From: UBA1049 sp964525815
GTDB taxonomy: Bacteria; Bacillota; Clostridia; Oscillospirales; CAG-382
DNA: 12,006 nt
Direction: 5' to 3'
Assembly: GCA_964525815.1 (NCBI GenBank)
Contig: CAZGJQ010000059.1
Span: forward strand, 1-12,006
Below, in pieces: positions 5,933 through 12,006 of the stretch (position 1 is the stretch's first letter; the number at the start of each line of letters is the position of its first letter). The notes below the pieces were generated by a model. That model was not told the origin of the DNA and ran no database searches. It worked only from the letters and a program-made list of their open reading frames with translations. The translations under genes were made by a program, and so were the position numbers.

Positions 5933-8626
5933 TTATTTCTTGATTACTCTGCGAGCAATAAACTTATCTATTTCAACTACAATCAGAATTATAACACCGC
6001 CTATTACCGGAGCAATCCATCCTTTTGCGTCAAGCTGCTCAGTCTGGAAAAGCATGTTGAGGAAGGGAACATATGTGAAAACAAGCTGGAACAGAATCAA
6101 AACGCCTGTTACCATCAGTACAATACGGTTCTTAAAAAAGCCATGTCCGATAGCGGGTTCATAGATTTTTTTGCAATTATACAGATAAAACATCTCGCAC
6201 AGAACTAATGTGTTTACTGCGACTGTGCTTGCATATTCGTTTGTGGCGCCGTTAGACGTCCAATATATAAACGAAAACAGTGTAATTACTCCCGCAAGTG
6301 CGGACACATAAAGGATACGGAAGTTGAAGTATTTTCCTAAAATAGAGTCCTTTGGATTTTTTGGCGGGCGTTTCATGGTGTTATTTTCCATAGGCTCAAA
6401 GGAAAGAGAAATACCGAGAGTTACTGCCGTAATCATATTTATCCATAGGATTTGCGGTGCGGTTATCGGCATAGCCAGCCCTGCAAACAAAGCAATCAGA
6501 ATGGATAACGCCTCGGCTCCGTTGGTGGGTAGAATAAACAAAAGGGTTTTTCGGATATTATCATATATGGTTCTGCCTTCCTCAACAGCATGAACGATTG
6601 AGGCAAAATTATCGTCAGCCAAAATCAAATCGGAGGCCTCCTTTGTTACCTCGGTACCCTTTACACCCATAGCAATACCCATATCCGCCTTTTTGAGAGC
6701 GGGCGCATCGTTGACTCCGTCTCCGGTCATTGCGCATATTTCGCCGTTTTCCTGAATGGCACGCACAATTCTCAGCTTATGCTCAGGACTGGTACGGGCA
6801 AAAATATGACAGGCTTTGACTGCAATCCTCAGCTCCTCGTCCGACATTTTTTCCAAATCGGCACCTACATAGGAGGTTTCACCGTCTCCGATACCCATTT
6901 GCTTTCCTATACTCATGGCGGTAAGAACATGGTCTCCGGTTATCATTTTAACGGTTATGCCCGCCTCGCTACAGCTACGAACAGCTCTGATAGCCTCTTC
7001 TCTCGGAGGGTCGATTATTCCGTATACACCAAGGAAAACAAGCCTGCCCCGAAGCTCCTCATGGTTCAGCTCGGTCTTTGTGTTATCAGCCTTAAAATAA
7101 GCGGCTCCCAGCATTCGTTGGCCCTGAGAGGCTCCTGACTCAATTCTTTTTTCCCAGTCGGCTTTTTGGAGGGTTTTTATCCCTTCCTGATTATCTCCGT
7201 TTCCGCATAATGCAAGAATACGCTCGGGAGCTCCTACCACAAAAACAAACCGTTCTTCGTCAATGCTGTTTATGGTGGCCATATATTTGTATTGGGAATC
7301 AAAGGGGATTGCATATACACGCTGTGTTTCCCAGCTTTTTTGCTCCACTCCCGCCTTCATTGCGAGAACCTTAATTGCACCCTCGGTAGGCGCACCTATG
7401 ACCTCCCAGCCGCTTTTACCGTTTGCTATCTCGGCATCATTGCAGAGCCATGCCGCTTCAATCAGCTTATCAAAGGCATGATCCCCGGTTTTGGACTCGG
7501 TATCCATTGTCGGAATAATACTTCCCTCCGGAGTATAACCGATACCCTCAACCTTATAGTCGTTCTGAGCGGTATATACCGATACAACCGTCATTTCATT
7601 CTTCGTAAGAGTACCCGTTTTGTCCGAGCATATTACGGTTACTGAGCCAAGGGTCTCTACAGAGGGAAGTCTGCGAACAATCGCATTGCGCCGTGCCATT
7701 TTTTGCACGCCGATGGCGAGAGTAATGGTAAGAATGGCAGGGAGTCCCTCAGGAATAGCAGCAACGGCGATACCGATTACGGTAAGGAAGATTTCCGCCG
7801 CATTCATGTCTTGTATAAAATATCCGTAAAGGAATATCAAAAGCGAAAATCCGACTATTACAAAAGAAAGGAAAATACCTAACTTATTTATCTTTTTTAT
7901 AAGAGGAGTGGTTGTTTCCTTAGTGTCGGTCATCATTGTGTTTATTTTACCCAGCTCGGTGTTCACGCCGGTTGAAACAACAATACCGGTAGCGGAACCG
8001 TTCCTGACTGTTGTACCCATATAGGTCATGGAGGTTCGGTCGGCAAGCTCGGTGTTCTCCCTGACCGGATCGGGAGACTTAAGCACCTCCTCCGCTTCAC
8101 CGGTAAAGGATGCCTCCTCAACTCGTAGGTTATTACTGCCCGTAATGCGTATGTCGGCGGGAACACGATCCCCAGCCTTTAAATAAATAAGGTCGCCGGG
8201 CACCAAATATTTTGCGTCTATATCGTTTTTTTGCCCTTCTCTTATTACCGTGGCATGGGGAGCGAGCATATGACGGATGCTGTCCAGTGCCTTCTCCGCT
8301 TTACCTTCCTGGATGTAACCGATTATGGAATTGATAATAACAACACCGAGTATGACTCCGGTGTCCAGCCAATGCTGCATAAAAGCGGTAATCACGGAGG
8401 AGACCAGAAGCACATAAATCAAAGCGTTGTTGAATTGGGACAGGAATAATACAAGATTGCTCTTTTTTGGAGGCTCAGGCAGCTTGTTCTCTCCGAACTC
8501 ATTGAGTCGAAGAGTAGCCTCCTGTGCGTCAAGCCCTTTGTCGGAGGTCTCGAGAACGGAAAAAACCTCCTCGGTTTTTTTTGCCTCCCATTTCTCCTGC
8601 GAGTTCATTTTTTGGTATTTGTTCAT
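5933..8626 (-). CDS. P-type cation-transporting ATPase (P2/Ca2+-ATPase-like)
   Basis: This 897-residue protein uses ATP to move cations across the membrane. In order: an N-terminal cation-ATPase domain (GLDAQEATLRLNEFGENKLP, near 31-50); membrane helices M1-M2 (about 60-107); an actuator domain with TGEA at 175-178; M3-M4 with PEGLPA at 292-297; the phosphorylation motif DKTGT with D335; a nucleotide-binding domain (about 350-540); the hinge TGDGVND at 634-640; and six C-terminal helices. Length and architecture fit the SERCA/PacL group. Ion-site residues that appear conserved against SERCA are E293 (M4), N702 and E705 (M5), N730 and T733 (M6) and E811 (M8), but the key M6 aspartate is A734 (WINMITAV rather than WVNLVTDG). 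Ca2+ is therefore a guess and another cation is possible. AGGAA precedes the ATG. The sirtuin gene ends 78 bp upstream with no terminator between, so they may be co-transcribed. Confidence 0.92.
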   Translation of the reverse strand: MNKYQKMNSQEKWEAKKTEEVFSVLETSDKGLDAQEATLRLNEFGENKLPEPPKKSNLVLFLSQFNNALIYVLLVSSVITAFMQHWLDTGVILGVVIINSIIGYIQEGKAEKALDSIRHMLAPHATVIREGQKNDIDAKYLVPGDLIYLKAGDRVPADIRITGSNNLRVEEASFTGEAEEVLKSPDPVRENTELADRTSMTYMGTTVRNGSATGIVVSTGVNTELGKINTMMTDTKETTTPLIKKINKLGIFLSFVIVGFSLLIFLYGYFIQDMNAAEIFLTVIGIAVAAIPEGLPAILTITLAIGVQKMARRNAIVRRLPSVETLGSVTVICSDKTGTLTKNEMTVVSVYTAQNDYKVEGIGYTPEGSIIPTMDTESKTGDHAFDKLIEAAWLCNDAEIANGKSGWEVIGAPTEGAIKVLAMKAGVEQKSWETQRVYAIPFDSQYKYMATINSIDEERFVFVVGAPERILALCGNGDNQEGIKTLQKADWEKRIESGASQGQRMLGAAYFKADNTKTELNHEELRGRLVFLGVYGIIDPPREEAIRAVRSCSEAGITVKMITGDHVLTAMSIGKQMGIGDGETSYVGADLEKMSDEELRIAVKACHIFARTSPEHKLRIVRAIQENGEICAMTGDGVNDAPALKKADMGIAMGVKGTEVTKEASDLILADDNFASIVHAVEEGRTIYDNIRKTLLFILPTNGAEALSILIALFAGLAMPITAPQILWINMITAVTLGISLSFEPMENNTMKRPPKNPKDSILGKYFNFRILYVSALAGVITLFSFIYWTSNGATNEYASTVAVNTLVLCEMFYLYNCKKIYEPAIGHGFFKNRIVLMVTGVLILFQLVFTYVPFLNMLFQTEQLDAKGWIAPVIGGVIILIVVEIDKFIARRVIKK

Positions 8627-8704
8627 AAGGTTCCTATTGATGTCCTTTCTAAAATCGGCTCTTTCCCAAGGTTATGATACCGTATTTGTTGTTATATTAT
8701 GTAG

Positions 8705-9409
8705 CTAATCTCCCAATACATCCCCGATAGGTGAGCTAAGCACAAGAGTTGCGTCCCTGTCTGCAAGGGTAGGCGTTTTGTTTATAACCACCGTGTTTTT
8801 GCCACGAAAGTAGCTTATCAAACCGGCTGCGGGATATACACTGAGCGAGGTCCCTCCTATAATCAATAAATCCGAGCTCCGCAGCGCTTCCACAGAGTGT
8901 GCAACCACATTTTCGTCAAGCTGCTCACCGTAGAGCACCACATCCGGCTTTATGATGCCTCCGCAGGTGCATTGCGGAACTCCGGCTGAGGCTGTTATTG
9001 TATCTAACGGGTATTCCTTTTTGCATTCGATGCAATAATTACGATTAACGCTTCCGTGCAGCTCAAGCACATTACTGCTGCCCGCCTTCTGGTGGAGTCC
9101 GTCAATATTCTGCGTAATAACAGCCGACAGCTTGCCCTTTCTTTCAAGTGTGGCGACTGCGATATGCGCTTTGTTGGGCTTTGCGTCGGGATACAGCATT
9201 CTTTCTCGGTAGAACAGATAAAACTCCTCGGTATGCTCATAGAAAAAACGCCTGCTCAGAATATACTCGGGGGGATACTGATATTTTTGACCGTAAATCC
9301 CATCAGCACTTCGGAAATCGGGTAAGCCGCTCTCGGTTGAGACTCCCGCTCCGCCGAAGAAAACTATTTTTTCGCTTTGCTCAATAAGCATTTTAAGCTC
9401 GGGATTCAT
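8705..9409 (-). CDS. Sir2-family NAD-dependent protein deacylase
   Basis: This 234-residue cytoplasmic enzyme removes acyl groups from protein lysines, consuming NAD+ and releasing nicotinamide and O-acyl-ADP-ribose. The whole Sir2 core is present: the NAD-binding GAGVSTESGLPDFR at 20-33, TQNIDGLH at 99-106, the catalytic His H118 in LHGS, a zinc site formed by C126, C129, C147 and C149, then PDVVLYGE at 155-162 and GGTSL at 185-189. Length is typical of bacterial sirtuins, and no long extensions are seen. AAGGA lies 9 bp before the ATG at 9409, and a good promoter lies further upstream. I see no Tyr/Arg pair marking a CobB-type desuccinylase, so deacetylase is the simplest call. It precedes the P-type ATPase on the same strand. 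Confidence 0.94.
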   Translation of the reverse strand: MNPELKMLIEQSEKIVFFGGAGVSTESGLPDFRSADGIYGQKYQYPPEYILSRRFFYEHTEEFYLFYRERMLYPDAKPNKAHIAVATLERKGKLSAVITQNIDGLHQKAGSSNVLELHGSVNRNYCIECKKEYPLDTITASAGVPQCTCGGIIKPDVVLYGEQLDENVVAHSVEALRSSDLLIIGGTSLSVYPAAGLISYFRGKNTVVINKTPTLADRDATLVLSSPIGDVLGD

Positions 9410-9450
9410 AGCTTTTTATCCTTGTCAGTATTTTTGTGTAATCAAAATTA

Positions 9451-9479
9451 ATTCTACCATAAAATAAAAAAATAATCAA
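9451..9479 (-). promoter_or_regulatory. Sigma-A-like promoter of the sirtuin gene
   Basis: On the - strand TTGATT (9479-9474) and TAGAAT (9456-9451) are separated by exactly 17 bp, giving 4 of 6 and 5 of 6 consensus matches. It lies about 42 bp upstream of the sirtuin ATG, leaving a leader of roughly 35 nt that carries the AAGGA site. It probably also serves the downstream ATPase. Confidence 0.65.
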
Positions 9480-9692
9480 GTGAATAATGGTTAATAGTTT
9501 TTAGTTTATTATTCGGGAATCCGCATTAACGTTAAACAGAAGCGCCAAAACCTGATAAATAGCTCTTTCCATAAATTATCCAATAATTTTGCAGCTGTTT
9601 CAAGTTTATTCCGCTTCTTTTTTGTTTAATACTGTAATAAAAAATAGCGTTTTTTTCATATATATTATTAAAGGTAAGCATTTAAAGCTGGT

Positions 9693-9698
9693 AGGAGG
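9693..9698 (+). promoter_or_regulatory. Strong ribosome binding site deciding the zinc-ribbon start
   Basis: A perfect AGGAGG lies 8 bp upstream of the ATG at 9707 but only 2 bp from an in-frame GTG at 9701. The ATG is therefore the real start. Confidence 0.85.
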
Positions 9699-9706
9699 TA
9701 GTGAAA

Positions 9707-9883
9707 ATGTCAAGGGAGAACAAAAGGGATTATTCCGGTAAAGAAAAAAACACATTGGAGAGTAGAGCAAAGAGAACAGCGGATAATGCCGAGCATTGCA
9801 TATGCTGCGGAGCGGTTATCCCCGAGGGTAGGGAGGTATGTCCCACTTGCGAGGCTCTGAGGTATAAGGACGAGAAAAAGTAA
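9707..9883 (+). CDS. Small zinc-ribbon protein of unknown function (58 aa)
   Basis: The protein is highly charged and likely cytoplasmic. A basic N-terminal half (residues 1-29) with many Lys, Arg and Glu is followed by a C4 zinc-ribbon candidate: C31-I-C33-C34 and C45-P-T-C48, with GAVIPEGREV between the knuckles, then a short charged tail. C31, C34, C45 and C48 are the likely ligands; C33 is extra. Similar CxxCGxxIPEGxxVCPxC sequences occur in small uncharacterised proteins of Firmicutes and their phages, so this is a recognisable pattern without an assigned role. The ribosome binding site is excellent, so it is probably well translated. The next gene starts 38 bp later on the same strand and may share its transcript. 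Confidence 0.8.
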   Translation: MSRENKRDYSGKEKNTLESRAKRTADNAEHCICCGAVIPEGREVCPTCEALRYKDEKK

Positions 9884-9921
9884 AAGCGGATCTACCTCAG
9901 CAGCGACGGAGGCTCAATGTA

Positions 9922-10491
9922 ATGAAGCAAAATATAATAATCGCAAAAAGATGTATTATTCTTGCATTCATATTTATCTTGCTTTTGCATTTATTGTTGT
10001 ACTCCTCCTGTAGTCCTCCTTCATCTTTTGCTATTAAGGAAAGCTACATTGTCGAAAATGAAAACGAATCTGAAGCAAGGAAAGAGCTGTTTATTGTAGC
10101 GCTAAGGCAGGTGGGAGTATGCACACCCGAGGATGCGGCAAGGGTGTGGGGTAAAGGGCTTATTACCCGAAATGCCGCAATGCAGCTATCTGTAATGAGC
10201 AAAGAGCTGGGAGAGGAATACCTTCTTAATTTAGAGCAAACCGCTCCGAACTTTATGGTCGGCTTATCCAGTCCATGGGTTGAGAGCTTTGAAATAGATA
10301 ACATCGCAAAAACCACGGACAGAGACAAGTATATAATTCTTCTCAGAGTTTGCACAGCATCACCCTCGGGAAATGAAGACGAATTAAAAGCAATCCTTAC
10401 CGTAAAAAGGGGAGAGGACAGATTCTGGAGAATAGAGAAAATATCAATGGATGACGCGCTGTATACTTATACAGGGTTCTATTTACAATAG
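9922..10491 (+). CDS. Exported or membrane-tethered protein of unknown function
   Basis: This 189-residue protein starts with a basic tip (KQNIIIAKR) and a strongly hydrophobic stretch at 11-28, ending in LLYSSC with Cys at 30. That is a poor lipobox because Tyr occupies the -3 position, so it may be a lipoprotein or simply a signal-anchored protein. The rest, from about residue 46, is a compact soluble domain containing PEDAARVWGKGLITRN (71-86), SSPWVESFEI (116-125) and a final strand-rich part with FWRIEKISMDD. This resembles extracellular NTF2-like domains of Firmicutes that carry a similar SSPWV segment, but that is a weak recollection, not a firm assignment. GGAGG at 9908-9912 lies 9 bp before the ATG. 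It follows the zinc-ribbon gene by 38 bp and is closed by its own terminator. Confidence 0.8.
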   Translation: MKQNIIIAKRCIILAFIFILLLHLLLYSSCSPPSSFAIKESYIVENENESEARKELFIVALRQVGVCTPEDAARVWGKGLITRNAAMQLSVMSKELGEEYLLNLEQTAPNFMVGLSSPWVESFEIDNIAKTTDRDKYIILLRVCTASPSGNEDELKAILTVKRGEDRFWRIEKISMDDALYTYTGFYLQ

Positions 10492-10517
10492 AGGCATGTA
10501 TAGATAAATCATGGTTT

Positions 10518-10541
10518 CCGGGTATTTATGCCCGGTTTTTT
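10518..10541 (+). terminator. Rho-independent terminator after the exported-protein gene
   Basis: CCGGG (10518-10522) pairs with CCCGG (10531-10535), extended inward by a T-G wobble and an A-T pair, and is followed by six T. It starts 27 bp after the stop at 10491 and separates this unit from the oxidoreductase gene. Confidence 0.85.
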
Positions 10542-10617
10542 CTTGTTGATTTTGTCGTATTTTGCATAAAACACAGAGTAAAGGCAAATAATCAGTAATA
10601 TAAAAAATACCAGAAGC

Positions 10618-10624
10618 AGGGGGA
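10618..10624 (+). promoter_or_regulatory. Ribosome binding site of the NADH:flavin oxidoreductase
   Basis: AGGGGGA ends 4 bp before the ATG at 10629. The spacing is short, but there is no better start nearby, and the OYE fold begins within ten residues of this ATG. Confidence 0.6.
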
Positions 10625-10628
10625 ATAT

Positions 10629-12006
10629 ATGAACTTTGAAGCAACCTTTACACCCATGTATATAGGGGAAATGTTTGTAAAAAACCGATTGGTGGTGCCT
10701 GCCATGGATTCCGGAATGGCAAGACCGGACGGCAGTATAAGCAGGCTTGCCGTGGATTATTATGCCGCAAGAGCAAAGGGCGGCTACGGTATGATAATCG
10801 TGGAAATAGCGGCGGTGGACAGAAGGGGAGTGGGAATGCCCTGTCAGATTGACATATCCAGGGATGAGAACATCCAGGGTCTGGCAATGCTTGCCGAAGA
10901 AATTAAGAATAACGGCAGCAGAGCCATAGTGCAGCTGCACCACGCCGGTCGGGAAACCGTTTCTGCCTTGGCAGGGGGACAGCCCGTAGCTCCGTCTCCC
11001 GTTCCCTGTCCCGTGAACAGGGAAACGCCGCATGAGCTTACAACCGAAGAGGTTTATGAACTGATTGATTATTATATAGACGCAGCGGTTCGTGCGCAGG
11101 CGGCGGGTTTTGACGGGGTGGAAATCCATGCCGCACACGGTTATATGGGAGCGCAGTTTCTGAGCCCACGTTCAAACAAAAGGATAGACGAATTCGGCGG
11201 AAGTATTTATGACAGGACTTATTTCCTTAAGCTGATTATAGAGGGTATAAAACAGGAATGCGGTTACGACTTCCCGGTCATTGTCAGAATAAGCACAAAC
11301 GAGTATAGAATAAGCGGAGTAACCGAGAACGAAGCTGTTATTCAGGCGCAGTTGATAGAAGAATACGGAGCAGACTCACTGCATTTATCTGCGGGAAGCT
11401 ACGGGAGCTGGGACTTTATTGTGCCTCCCCCTGATTTTCAGTTTGCCTGGAACCTTGAGGCTGTTAAAGAGATAAAAAACGCTCTGGATGTTCCAGTAAT
11501 AGCAGTGGGAAGGTTCACCGATCCGCACGTTATAGATATGGCTGTTTCGAGGGGAGACACCGATTTTGTTTCCACGGGGCGACAGTCCCTTGCAGACCCG
11601 GAGTTCCCCAACAAGATGTTTTCCGATCAGCTTATGGATATAGTTCCCTGTATAAGCTGTACTCAACGATGTATGAGCTTCAACGACCCGGATGAATTGC
11701 AGGAAGGGGATATGGGCGTTTCCTGTATGCTCAACCCAATGAGCAACGCTCGCCCCGATGTAGATATAAAGCCTGCGGAAAAACAAAAAACGGTTATGAT
11801 AGTCGGAGCAGGACCCGCGGGTCTGGAAGCGGCTTGGATAGCTGCCAGAAGAGGTCATAAGGTCACTCTATACGACAAAAATCCAATGTCAAGGGCGGGC
11901 GGTCAGTTTCTTATTGGCGCATATCCTCCGTACAAGCAGGAGCTTACCCGAGCCATACGGCATTATTTATATATGTGCAATAAATACGGAGTCGAAATGA
12001 TTTTTG
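10629..12006 (+). CDS. NADH:flavin oxidoreductase of the OYE / 2,4-dienoyl-CoA reductase family, 5' part
   Basis: The first 459 codons are visible; the 3' end is beyond the window, and full-length relatives run to roughly 640-670 residues. The N-terminal FMN-binding TIM barrel shows VVPAM near 22-26, QLHHAGR at 102-108, HAAHGY with H167, H170 and Y172, and QFLSPRSNKR just after. An iron-sulfur segment follows with C341, C344, C348 and C366, giving C-x2-C-x3-C-x17-C. Then comes a dinucleotide-binding domain starting with GAGPAG at 393-398. This three-part layout passes electrons from NAD(P)H through FAD and a 4Fe-4S cluster to FMN, and reduces activated C=C bonds. Relatives include E. coli FadH and the bile-acid enzymes BaiCD and BaiH; the substrate here cannot be told. 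No stop or frameshift is seen. It starts after a terminator and so has its own, unidentified promoter. Confidence 0.92.
   Translation, partial: MNFEATFTPMYIGEMFVKNRLVVPAMDSGMARPDGSISRLAVDYYAARAKGGYGMIIVEIAAVDRRGVGMPCQIDISRDENIQGLAMLAEEIKNNGSRAIVQLHHAGRETVSALAGGQPVAPSPVPCPVNRETPHELTTEEVYELIDYYIDAAVRAQAAGFDGVEIHAAHGYMGAQFLSPRSNKRIDEFGGSIYDRTYFLKLIIEGIKQECGYDFPVIVRISTNEYRISGVTENEAVIQAQLIEEYGADSLHLSAGSYGSWDFIVPPPDFQFAWNLEAVKEIKNALDVPVIAVGRFTDPHVIDMAVSRGDTDFVSTGRQSLADPEFPNKMFSDQLMDIVPCISCTQRCMSFNDPDELQEGDMGVSCMLNPMSNARPDVDIKPAEKQKTVMIVGAGPAGLEAAWIAARRGHKVTLYDKNPMSRAGGQFLIGAYPPYKQELTRAIRHYLYMCNKYGVEMIF

Larger units (their letters stand above)
9410..9706. other. AT-rich divergent intergenic region
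   Basis: About 300 bp between the divergent sirtuin and zinc-ribbon genes contain no plausible gene. It holds the sirtuin promoter (9451-9479, - strand), a 10-bp palindrome TTAACGTTAA at 9526-9535 that could be an operator or chance, an A6/T7 pair around TAGCG near 9640-9657, and the ribosome binding site of the next gene. I could not pick a convincing promoter for the + strand gene, although one must exist. Confidence 0.6.

Noticed and set aside
5846..6208. Open frame of 120 codons on the + strand
   Set aside because: It crosses the ATPase terminator and the 3' end of the ATPase gene in antisense; a chance frame.
9526..9535. TTAACGTTAA palindrome as an operator
   Set aside because: It is a single 10-bp palindrome in very AT-rich sequence, not next to an identified promoter; not enough to call a regulatory site.
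9640..9657. A-run/T-run hairpin as a terminator or attenuator
   Set aside because: The stem would be only A-U pairs without a GC core, so it is unlikely to be stable; probably just AT-rich sequence.
10509..11138. Open frame of 209 codons on the - strand
   Set aside because: It is antisense to the well-supported oxidoreductase gene, which shows continuous family motifs; the antisense product is rich in Cys, His and Arg with no recognisable domain.

Overview
The window looks like a chromosomal segment from a spore-forming, anaerobic member of the Clostridia (Firmicutes). The evidence is a cotJA-cotJB-cotJC spore-coat cluster, a single-chain clostridial-type PurL of 1228 residues, an old-yellow-enzyme/flavodisulfide reductase of the kind common in gut anaerobes, strong AGGAGG-type ribosome binding sites, and short U-tailed hairpin terminators. 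The exact genus cannot be told from the sequence. Nothing looks like a phage, plasmid, transposase or CRISPR array.

Layout. Positions 1-3972 (+ strand) hold the end of a purine operon: the 3' end of purD, then full-length purL, closed by a hairpin terminator at 3983-4017. Next on the + strand is a membrane-anchored CE4 polysaccharide deacetylase (4131-4991). From 5090 to 9409 everything reads on the - strand. In transcription order this block is a sirtuin (9409-8705), a large P-type cation ATPase (8626-5933) with its own terminator (5885-5916), and then cotJA, cotJB and a cotJC that stops after 65 codons. An AT-rich gap of about 300 bp carries a sigma-A-like promoter for the sirtuin. After it the + strand resumes with a 58-aa zinc-ribbon protein (9707-9883), a 189-aa exported or membrane-tethered protein of unknown function (9922-10491) followed by a terminator, and the 5' part of an NADH:flavin oxidoreductase (10629 to the window edge).

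How the genes work together. PurD and PurL catalyse two steps of de novo IMP synthesis and are evidently co-transcribed. The three cotJ genes are translationally packed (4-bp overlap, then a 3-bp gap) and behind a promoter-like element, as expected for a spore-coat operon. The sirtuin and the ATPase are separated by 78 bp with no visible terminator and may share a transcript. The other genes look like independent housekeeping or accessory units.

The most notable feature is the end of cotJC. The reading frame is recognisable up to the second glutamate of the GTEE motif and then stops abruptly inside a small cluster of palindromes and direct repeats (5071-5107). Only 98 bp separate this stop from the convergent deacetylase gene, and no terminator is visible between them. 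This looks like a deletion or rearrangement breakpoint, or an assembly join, that removed about two thirds of cotJC. I found no convincing new multi-gene system; most of the window is ordinary clostridial core genome.
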